From positions 1 to 29,236 of the forward strand of contig CAKQTE010000041.1 in the NCBI GenBank assembly GCA_934276485.1: a stretch of DNA of 29,236 nucleotides. Direction: 5' to 3'. The stretch comes from an uncultured Spirochaetales bacterium. Lineage in GTDB: Bacteria; Spirochaetota; Spirochaetia; Sphaerochaetales; Sphaerochaetaceae. This document shows positions 1 through 5,968 of this stretch, piece after piece; positions within the stretch are counted from its first letter, which is position 1; every line of letters starts with the position of its first letter. The notes under the pieces are model-generated. The model made no database searches. It saw only the letters and a list, made by a program, of their open reading frames with translations, and was not told the origin of the DNA. The position numbers and the translations under genes are program-made.

Positions 1-90
1 CTTCTTTCTTCTCTTGGTCTTAATCTTCCTGAAGCTCAGATTAGTGTGAAACTCAAAAAGTCTTATACCAAAAAGAAACCTAAAGAGTGA
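1..90 (+). CDS. C-terminal end of a protein cut by the window edge, possibly a transposase
   Basis: An open frame runs from the first base to a TGA at 88-90, giving the last 29 residues of a protein. The tail is rich in Lys (LKKSYTKKKPKE) after a short helix-like stretch with LGLNLPE. A leucine-rich helix, an 'LGx(x)LP' turn and a basic Lys/Thr tail recall the C-terminus of IS4/IS1634-type DDE transposases, but 29 residues are too few for a firm call. No gene follows for 300 bases on this strand, which would suit the end of a mobile element. The frame could also belong to an unrelated basic protein. Confidence 0.4.
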   Translation, partial: LLSSLGLNLPEAQISVKLKKSYTKKKPKE

Positions 91-353
91 TGCTATTAGG
101 TACTACAGTGAAGAACATGGGAAACTACTGATAAAACAATCTTAAATTGTTCTTAAACGAATTTATCACTGATTTTCAATAACAAATCCTTGTCTTTTCT
201 TTATATTCTAATTTTAACATATCTAATAATTTAAGTCCAATGAAATCGTCTTGAAAATAAAAAAATAAAGACAGATTCAGAGCCTCTCATCCCACAGCTG
301 AAGCTTGTGGGCTTTCTCTGCTAGATATCGTAATTTTTATATTACTCTCAACA
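91..353. other. AT-rich gene-free stretch with one GC-rich hairpin
   Basis: No plausible coding frame is seen here on either strand. The sequence is AT-rich apart from the hairpin at 291-311. It separates the left-edge gene tail from the rpsU terminator. If the left-edge gene is a transposase, its terminal inverted repeat would lie here, but the partner end is outside the window and cannot be checked. Confidence 0.5.
291..311. repeat. Short GC-rich hairpin, possible insertion-sequence end remnant
   Basis: CCCACA at 291-296 pairs with TGTGGG at 306-311 around a nine-base loop, in an otherwise AT-rich stretch. The downstream bases are pyrimidine-rich (CTTTCTCT) but not a true T-run, so it is a poor terminator for the left-edge gene. 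Read on the minus strand it is followed by GATGAGAGG. A CCCACA...TGTGGG stem with such flanks resembles subterminal hairpins of IS200/IS605-type elements. This is resemblance only. Confidence 0.25.
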
Positions 354-387
354 GAAAAAAAATGAGCCGCTCTAAATTGAACGACTC
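354..387 (-). terminator. Intrinsic terminator of rpsU
   Basis: On the minus strand, GAGTCGTTC (387-379) pairs along nine positions, with two G-U pairs, with GAGCGGCTC (372-364) around the loop AATTTA. The stem is followed after one base by eight T residues. It starts six bases past the rpsU stop, so it closes the recO-recJ-rpsU group. Confidence 0.9.
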
Positions 388-393
388 TATCGA

Positions 394-603
394 TTAGTAT
401 GCCTTTGAAGCATGCATCTTTCTAACCTTCTTCATCTGCTTTCTAGCAAGAGCTTTGTTCTTGCGGTTAAGGATTGTAGAGGGCTTTTCATAGTACTCAC
501 GCTTTTTCCATTCGCGAATGATACCTTCTTTCTCGACCATTCTCTTGAAGCGCTTGATTGACTTCTCTAGTGGTTCGTTGTCATCAACTTTTACGTATGC
601 CAT
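394..603 (-). CDS. rpsU: 30S ribosomal protein S21
   Basis: S21 is a small, basic protein of the 30S subunit that lies near the anti-Shine-Dalgarno region of 16S rRNA and helps initiation on mRNAs. The 69-residue product has the family hallmarks: VKVDDNEPLEKSIKRFKR at the N-terminus, the REYYEKPS segment, and a Lys/Arg-rich C-terminal helix (KNKALARKQMKKVRK). The length is normal. The ATG is preceded by a strong Shine-Dalgarno site, GGGGGTGA. A near-consensus promoter overlaps the 3' end of recJ, so rpsU can be transcribed on its own as well as by readthrough from recO-recJ. A strong terminator follows. Confidence 0.96.
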   Translation of the reverse strand: MAYVKVDDNEPLEKSIKRFKRMVEKEGIIREWKKREYYEKPSTILNRKNKALARKQMKKVRKMHASKAY

Positions 604-649
604 ATTCTAAATCACCCCCTTTCCCTATCCTGGGTCGGAATCCTCAAAC

Positions 650-678
650 ATAATACGGAATTACACATCACATGTCAA
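650..678 (-). promoter_or_regulatory. Near-consensus sigma70-type promoter of rpsU inside the recJ end
   Basis: On the minus strand, TTGACA (678-673, perfect -35) is followed after exactly 17 bases by TATTAT (655-650, five of six). Transcription would start near 643 and give a roughly 40-base leader to the rpsU ATG. The -35 hexamer lies in the last sense codons of recJ and the stop codon falls in the spacer. Confidence 0.85.
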
Positions 679-2785
679 CAAGCGGTTCCATCTCTGAGAC
701 AAGTATTTGTTCTCTTCCTTCACCCTTCCAATAGTTTATGTCAGGAGAAAATACCAAGGAAACATGACGGCCTTTGAAGAACTCTTCCCTGTTGTAGCAA
801 TTCCACCATAAAGCAGGCCATGAATAGCGGCCAAAGCGAAGCATCAATCTTAGATGCTTTGGGTTTGATCCCAAGCAATAAGCATCCTCGATTACTGCAT
901 CCTTTATATATAGCTTCAATGGAACATTTTCCTGTCCAAATGGTTCCATATAGCGATTGAGATTCCAGATATCGAGATTCATGTACTCAGGAGGAATCTC
1001 GGCATCGGCATCTATCGTGACTTCTTTCTTCTCCTCTTCTGGAGATGATAGGATCTTCTCCTTCACAGATGACATAAATTCATCTTTGTTGATGATATTC
1101 ATAGAAAATCCTGCTGCATATCTGTGTCCGCCATAGTCTTCAAATAGATACGAGAAATCCGAAAGGAAATCACGAGCATTCCAAGGGTCCTTACAACGCA
1201 TTGATGCAGACACCCTGCCCTCCTGCATAGATGCAAGTACCAACACAGGAACATCATATTCATTTGATAGCTTTGATGAGAGAGTACCTGTCAGTCCTCT
1301 AGGAATACCATCGTCTTCGATCAAGATGAATCTATGCCCTAGCTCATCGTAGCTTTCCTGGGCGATGTCCTTTATTTGGCTCAATGCCTGCTCTTCGCTT
1401 TTTTGTCTTTGCACATTCAGGTTCAACAGCTGATCAGCAAGGATCTCACTCTTGCTTCTATCTTCAGAAAGCAAAAACTCCACAGCTTTGTCTGGAGCTC
1501 CCATTCTGCCAGCAGCATTCAACACTGGAGCGATCTTGTATGAGATATCGTGAGCTGTAAGAGGTCGTCCGATCATGTTCTGTTTTGCCAATAGATATTG
1601 CAGTGGCATCATTGGCTTTTTCGACAGTAGCTTTAGGCCTTTCTTGACGATCAATCTATTTTCGCCAGTCATTGGCATCAGATCAGAAATCGTGCCAATA
1701 GCCTCAAGCTCCATGATCTCTTCAAACTCTTTAGATAGCTCCGGATAAGTATATATTGATAAAGACTTGAATAGAGAGATCAAAGTCTCAAGCTCTTTAT
1801 CCAAGTGAACGTATTTCGCAGCTCGTGATATATACGACAGCTCATATAGGCTCTTGCCCTTTATTGACGGCATTACCTTCTCAAGCTGTGGACGAATATC
1901 CACAAGCGATATGTCCACACCTTTTCCAAATACCTTTGAAAGCATTGCCATCTCTGTATCCACATCGAGAACAAGAATCGGAAGACCAGCTGAAAGAAAT
2001 GAAAAAAGATCTGAATCAATGGAAGATATGTCCCCATCTAGGACCTCGGTTGAGATTCTATCAACTTCCAGAAGATTATCCATCTTTACAGCAGATACCC
2101 TTATTGTTCCATTGCCTGGTTCTGCATGTAGTAGTATTACTGGAGAATCAAATAAAGATGTGGATGCAAAGTTCAATGCCCATACAAGCTTTGATGCTAC
2201 AGCGCACCCTGCAAGGCTATCATATGTAAATCCAGAGCCTTCAAGCTTTGGATCCAGTATTGCTGTTGCAGGAGGAAGCTTCTCGCCTGGAATATGGTGA
2301 TCTGTAACAATTACAGACACCCCTTCCTTTTCAAGAGCCTTGATCTCCTCAATAGCACTTATGCCATTATCAACTGTTATTAAAAGAGTAATACCGCAAG
2401 AGAGAATCTCGTCCACGATATCTTTCGTGAGTCCATAGCTCTCGTCTCCGACAGGCACTCTGAACGACAGGTTCTTTGCACCCATCTTCTTCAAACCCTT
2501 GTACATTATTGCAGTTGCAGTAACTCCATCCACATCCCTATCACCAAAGATGAGGATCTTCTCATCTTCATCGATAGCTTCCTGTATTCGCTCAACTGCT
2601 GTATATACATCCTCTACAGAGAATGGAACATTTTGATAAAGAAACTCATCTTCTAAATAATAGATTATATCTTTTTCCTCTACACCTCTTCGCTCTAGAA
2701 TTGTGGCAAGAAGCAAAGGAACAGAATAACGCTCTGCTATACGCCTGACAGAATCTGGTCTGCAGGATGGAATGTTAACTTTCAT
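668..2785 (-). CDS. recJ: Single-stranded-DNA-specific exonuclease RecJ, with a large internal insertion
   Basis: RecJ degrades single-stranded DNA 5' to 3' during recombination and mismatch/base-excision repair. The 705-residue product shows the DHH-family motifs in order: GDRDVDG (81-87; usually D-F/Y/H-D), VDNG (138-141), TDHH (161-164), NAAGRMG (423-429, DHHA1 side) and GGHRYAAG (552-559), then a C-terminal OB-like region. Typical RecJ proteins have about 30 residues between the LAGCAVASKL helix (191-200) and the GTISDLMP motif (364-371). Here about 160 residues separate them, a clear insertion. The gene starts 15 bases after recO with an AAGG-type Shine-Dalgarno site, so the two DNA-repair genes are co-transcribed; rpsU follows. 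The Mg/Mn ligands are intact, so it should be active. Confidence 0.95.
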   Translation of the reverse strand: MKVNIPSCRPDSVRRIAERYSVPLLLATILERRGVEEKDIIYYLEDEFLYQNVPFSVEDVYTAVERIQEAIDEDEKILIFGDRDVDGVTATAIMYKGLKKMGAKNLSFRVPVGDESYGLTKDIVDEILSCGITLLITVDNGISAIEEIKALEKEGVSVIVTDHHIPGEKLPPATAILDPKLEGSGFTYDSLAGCAVASKLVWALNFASTSLFDSPVILLHAEPGNGTIRVSAVKMDNLLEVDRISTEVLDGDISSIDSDLFSFLSAGLPILVLDVDTEMAMLSKVFGKGVDISLVDIRPQLEKVMPSIKGKSLYELSYISRAAKYVHLDKELETLISLFKSLSIYTYPELSKEFEEIMELEAIGTISDLMPMTGENRLIVKKGLKLLSKKPMMPLQYLLAKQNMIGRPLTAHDISYKIAPVLNAAGRMGAPDKAVEFLLSEDRSKSEILADQLLNLNVQRQKSEEQALSQIKDIAQESYDELGHRFILIEDDGIPRGLTGTLSSKLSNEYDVPVLVLASMQEGRVSASMRCKDPWNARDFLSDFSYLFEDYGGHRYAAGFSMNIINKDEFMSSVKEKILSSPEEEKKEVTIDADAEIPPEYMNLDIWNLNRYMEPFGQENVPLKLYIKDAVIEDAYCLGSNPKHLRLMLRFGRYSWPALWWNCYNREEFFKGRHVSLVFSPDINYWKGEGREQILVSEMEPLVDM

Positions 2786-2800
2786 ATATAAAAACCTTAT

Positions 2801-3538
2801 CTATAACTGAACCAAAAGCCCAGATTCCAAGGTCTTCAGATTTGCAGGAAAAACTAGCTTCAATGTACGAAGTAAATACCTGAAGATTCTTTGAATCTGT
2901 TGATCACTGATTCCTAGTGCCAAACACTCAGAAAACTTCAACTCAAGAACACGCGCACAGAACGCTCTTGCATTTTCTGGAAGAATCAATGTCTTATCCA
3001 TAGTATCACATTCAGAGCAAACTGCCACTCTATCATGTGATGAAAATCCGAGGATTTCATCTTTAGCGTACACACGTCCGCAGCATGGACAATGCTTGAA
3101 ATCAGCACACATGCCACTATGCTTTAGATATTTCAATAAGAATGATGACGCAACCAAATCAGGATTATGATCCTCCAATCCATCCAATGCATCAACTAAA
3201 AGTGAGTATATATATCCATCGCTATCACGACTTTTGATTATTATCTCAGAGATCAATGATGATACCGCGATAGTCTCTATGGATGAAAATACATTCTCAT
3301 GCGTTGCAATGACATCAATATCCTTTAGGGAGATCTGACCATTCTCGCCCTTTTGATACAAGGAGAAATTGCCCTCTGTATATAGAGGCGCTTTCACGCT
3401 CTTGATGCTCTTACGAGAGCCAAAAGAGTAGCACTTGATTATTCCTCTATCTGGAGTGAGAAGCCAAAGGAGCCTGTCAGAGGCTCTAACGCTCTCTGTC
3501 TTTATTACAATAGCAAGTCCTTTTGAATCTCTTTCCAT
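2801..3538 (-). CDS. recO: DNA repair protein RecO
   Basis: RecO anneals complementary strands and, with RecR, loads RecA onto SSB-coated DNA in the RecF pathway. From the chosen ATG the product has 245 residues, the family length. It has an N-terminal OB-fold region (KGLAIVIKTESVRASDRLLWLLTPDRG), a helical middle and a zinc finger made of CPCC (150-153) and CSEC (174-177). The frame also has a TTG at 3572-3574, but that codon is the first half of a -35 hexamer, TTGACA. The paired -10 box ends seven bases before the ATG at 3536-3538, and there is no Shine-Dalgarno site. The mRNA is therefore probably leaderless and starts at or next to this ATG. It forms an operon with recJ. Confidence 0.92.
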   Translation of the reverse strand: MERDSKGLAIVIKTESVRASDRLLWLLTPDRGIIKCYSFGSRKSIKSVKAPLYTEGNFSLYQKGENGQISLKDIDVIATHENVFSSIETIAVSSLISEIIIKSRDSDGYIYSLLVDALDGLEDHNPDLVASSFLLKYLKHSGMCADFKHCPCCGRVYAKDEILGFSSHDRVAVCSECDTMDKTLILPENARAFCARVLELKFSECLALGISDQQIQRIFRYLLRTLKLVFPANLKTLESGLLVQL

Positions 3539-3545
3539 GGTTTTT

Positions 3546-3574
3546 AAGATAGAAAACAGTGTTGAAAGTGTCAA
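3546..3574 (-). promoter_or_regulatory. Promoter of recO-recJ, leaderless type
   Basis: On the minus strand, TTGACA (3574-3569, perfect) is followed after 17 bases by TATCTT (3551-3546). Only seven bases then separate the -10 box from the recO ATG, so transcription should start at about the A of the start codon. Confidence 0.75.
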
Positions 3575-3604
3575 TAAAAGCAGATTGATGTTAAGATAAA
3601 CGCC

Positions 3605-4873
3605 ATGAAGCGAATTTGTTTGATTCTTCTATGTGCATTAATTCCACTTACTATATATTCTGCATCGATCAACAATGATTTGATTGATGTCAGGGATGAT
3701 TTATTTGATAGCGAAAAAGAACTTGAGGAGTTTCAATTCAAGACAACCCTTACAAAAGCAGAAGAGCAATACTATGATGAAGTAGATATATATCTATTAA
3801 CAGGAGGACCTGGTTCTCTTGTGTGGGAAAACTTCGGACACTCTGCATTTGTCGTAAAGCTTCCAGATAGACCGTATATCGCATTCGATTATGGAATCTT
3901 CTCATTCGGAAAGGGATTTTATAAAAACTTCGCTCTTGGACGCTTATATTACTCTGTAATGGTAAGCTACGCAGAATATCGTGATTTAAGTCTTAAAAGC
4001 GATGATAGATCCGTTAGCTATCTTCCATTAACCCTAAGCGCCCTCGAGAAGTGCAATCTATTGGAATTCTTGGAGTACAACACACAAGACGAGAACAGTA
4101 CTTATCTATATAACTACTATCTGGACAATTGTGCAACGCGCCTAAGGGATTCGTACTCTGCTGTCACAAATGGAGACTTTGAAGCATGGGCAAAAGCACA
4201 AGATGCAAAAGAGAGCTTACGCTCATATTCAAAGCGCTATCTATCGCGCTCCTCGCTTCCTATCACTTGGGCTATAAACTATCTACTAGGACCAATTGTC
4301 GATAAGCCAATATCAAGGTGGGAAGCAATGTTCCTTCCAGATGAGCTTGATGCCGCACTAGAGGATTATCAAGGAAATGAAGCGTATGTTGAATATGAAT
4401 CAGAGACAAGAAAAGAGACTCCGAAGACATACAACTTCTTTCTCTACTCCATTCTATTTGCTCTTATTCTAACGCTTCCAATATTGCTTACAAAAACAAG
4501 CAGAAGATGGATACGAATAATTGGAGATCTATTATCTGCACTTATATATATAGTATTAGCAGTAATGGCATTGGTTCTTCTATTTTTGATGTGTGCATCA
4601 ATTCATGATGTTACATACCTCAATGAGAACATCCTGATCCTGTCGCCACTATTGTTGGTATTGGGAATCATGCACATTGCAGCCCTTGGAAAAAAGGAAA
4701 AAAGAAAAGGACTTAGGATACTATCCAAGATTCTCTTGATATTCACATTCCTGATCTTCTTCTTAAAGATTTCATTCATGTCTGTCTTGATACAGGAGAA
4801 CCTTGAGTACTATATCCTAGCCCTTTTGCTGTATTCAGCGGAACTTCTTCCTGAGCATATTCGAAGAAAATGA
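3605..4873 (+). CDS. Exported DUF4105 (Lnb-like) membrane protein
   Basis: This 422-residue protein starts with a signal peptide or anchor (about 1-20). A periplasmic domain matching DUF4105/Lnb N-terminal family features follows: DIYLLTGGPGS (61-71), WENFGHS (74-80), FDYGIFSF (94-101), LDNCATRLRD (173-182) and ISRWEAMFLP (236-245). Five hydrophobic segments (about 278-296, 306-330, 342-360, 372-392, 400-414) complete the protein. The Bacteroides protein of this layout, Lnb, has been reported as a lipoprotein N-acyltransferase. His79 and Cys175 are candidates for a Cys-His active site, by inference. A -10-like TAAGAT ends seven bases before the ATG with no Shine-Dalgarno site. It ends directly against the convergent arcC. 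Lipoprotein acylation is plausible, not shown. Confidence 0.8.
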   Translation: MKRICLILLCALIPLTIYSASINNDLIDVRDDLFDSEKELEEFQFKTTLTKAEEQYYDEVDIYLLTGGPGSLVWENFGHSAFVVKLPDRPYIAFDYGIFSFGKGFYKNFALGRLYYSVMVSYAEYRDLSLKSDDRSVSYLPLTLSALEKCNLLEFLEYNTQDENSTYLYNYYLDNCATRLRDSYSAVTNGDFEAWAKAQDAKESLRSYSKRYLSRSSLPITWAINYLLGPIVDKPISRWEAMFLPDELDAALEDYQGNEAYVEYESETRKETPKTYNFFLYSILFALILTLPILLTKTSRRWIRIIGDLLSALIYIVLAVMALVLLFLMCASIHDVTYLNENILILSPLLLVLGIMHIAALGKKEKRKGLRILSKILLIFTFLIFFLKISFMSVLIQENLEYYILALLLYSAELLPEHIRRK

Positions 4874-5818
4874 TTATCTAACGATCTTTGTTCCCTTATC
4901 ACCATAGAGAGCATCATACAAATTCTCTGGATCTGTTATAATGCCTTTATTGCCTGTTGTAGAAACAAAGTCAACAATAGCCTGAATCTTTGGAAGCATC
5001 GAACCTGGAGCAAAGTGTCCTTCGTCGATATACTGCTTAGCCTCATCGATGTTGATAGTATCGAGGGTCTTCTGGTTTGGCTTTCCGTAGTTTAGACATA
5101 CTTTCTCTACAGCTGTCGATATTACAAACAAGTCTGCATTCAGATTCTTTGCAAGCATTGCAGCAGCAAGGTCCTTGTCGATTACAGCTTCGCGACCAGA
5201 GAGCTTTCCTTCCTCATCCTTTACAACAGGAATTCCACCACCGCCTGCTGCTATAACGATTATTCCATTGTCCAATAGACATTTGATCGTCTCAAGCTCA
5301 ATGATGGAAACTGGCTTAGGGGAAGCAACTACACGTCTCCAGCCTCTTCCGGCATCCTCTACTACATTCCAATTGTCTTTCTCTTTATGTTCAAGAGCAA
5401 CTTCCTCGCTCATGAATGATCCAATTGGCTTAGTTGGTTTTGAGAAAGAAGGATCTTTGTCTGATACTTCAACCTGAGTTACAACTGTCGCAACATTCTT
5501 CTTTACACCAAGGTCCAAAAGCTCATTGTCAAGTGCACTTTGTAGCTGGTAGCCTATAGCACCCTGGGTATCTGCAACACAGGAATCAAGAGGGACAGAA
5601 TGAAGCTCTGTCGAAGCAATCTCTGCTCGTCTTAGAATATATCCAACCTGAGGGCCATTGCCATGTGCGATAACAACCCTGTTTCCAGCCTTTACAAGCT
5701 TTGCTATATGATGAGCAGTCTTTTTGGCAGCATCATATTGGGATGCAACTGTGACATGCTTTGAATCTTCTATAAGTGAATTTCCTCCGATGGCAATTAC
5801 GATTAACTTTCCTTCCAT
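4874..5818 (-). CDS. arcC: Carbamate kinase
   Basis: The enzyme converts carbamoyl phosphate and ADP into carbamate and ATP, the energy-yielding last step of arginine deiminase, agmatine or purine/allantoin fermentation. The 314-residue product has the amino-acid-kinase fold motifs AIGGNSL (9-15), HGNGPQVG (52-59), a glycine-rich AAGGGGIPVV and a C-terminal APGSMLPKI segment, at normal length. The ATG is preceded by GAGGTG. No arginine deiminase, ornithine carbamoyltransferase or transporter gene is nearby, so its carbamoyl phosphate source is encoded elsewhere. Its stop codon touches the stop codon of the convergent Lnb-like gene with no base between them. Its upstream region holds a tandem 10-base repeat and a small palindrome. 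Confidence 0.95.
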   Translation of the reverse strand: MEGKLIVIAIGGNSLIEDSKHVTVASQYDAAKKTAHHIAKLVKAGNRVVIAHGNGPQVGYILRRAEIASTELHSVPLDSCVADTQGAIGYQLQSALDNELLDLGVKKNVATVVTQVEVSDKDPSFSKPTKPIGSFMSEEVALEHKEKDNWNVVEDAGRGWRRVVASPKPVSIIELETIKCLLDNGIIVIAAGGGGIPVVKDEEGKLSGREAVIDKDLAAAMLAKNLNADLFVISTAVEKVCLNYGKPNQKTLDTINIDEAKQYIDEGHFAPGSMLPKIQAIVDFVSTTGNKGIITDPENLYDALYGDKGTKIVR

Positions 5819-5827
5819 ATTTCACCT

Positions 5828-5870
5828 CGTATGTCTATACGATATCACAGACGCAACAAAACGCAACAAA
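5828..5870 (-). promoter_or_regulatory. Possible control region of arcC: palindrome plus tandem 10-base repeat
   Basis: CGTAT-gtct-ATACG (5828-5841) is a perfect inverted repeat just upstream of the arcC Shine-Dalgarno site, overlapping -10-like sequences (TATAGA or TATCGT on the minus strand). Next to it, acgcaacaaa occurs twice in exact tandem (5851-5860, 5861-5870), covering the expected -35 zone. Such an arrangement fits a regulator site, but no match to a known regulator is claimed. Confidence 0.35.
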
Positions 5871-5919
5871 AATCAACGTGATTCGAATATCTTTTATATA
5901 CTTTTGCCCCTCTATAAGG

Positions 5920-5949
5920 TTGTCCCTTTTTCAGTTACAATATTATATT
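5920..5949 (+). promoter_or_regulatory. Likely promoter of lon
   Basis: TTGTCC (5920-5925) and TATATT (5944-5949, five of six) are separated by 18 bases. Transcription would start near 5956, giving a very short leader with AGAGG before the ATG at 5969. No CIRCE-like heat-shock inverted repeat is visible here. Confidence 0.5.
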
Positions 5950-5968
5950 ACGTGGGTAGAGGATTTTC

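Noticed and set aside
1825..2300. Long plus-strand open frames opposite recJ
   Set aside because: They lie fully inside recJ on the other strand, have no Shine-Dalgarno site or family features, and mirror recJ codons.
5819..5968. CIRCE or other heat-shock operator before lon
   Set aside because: No TTAGCACTC-type inverted repeat is present on either strand.
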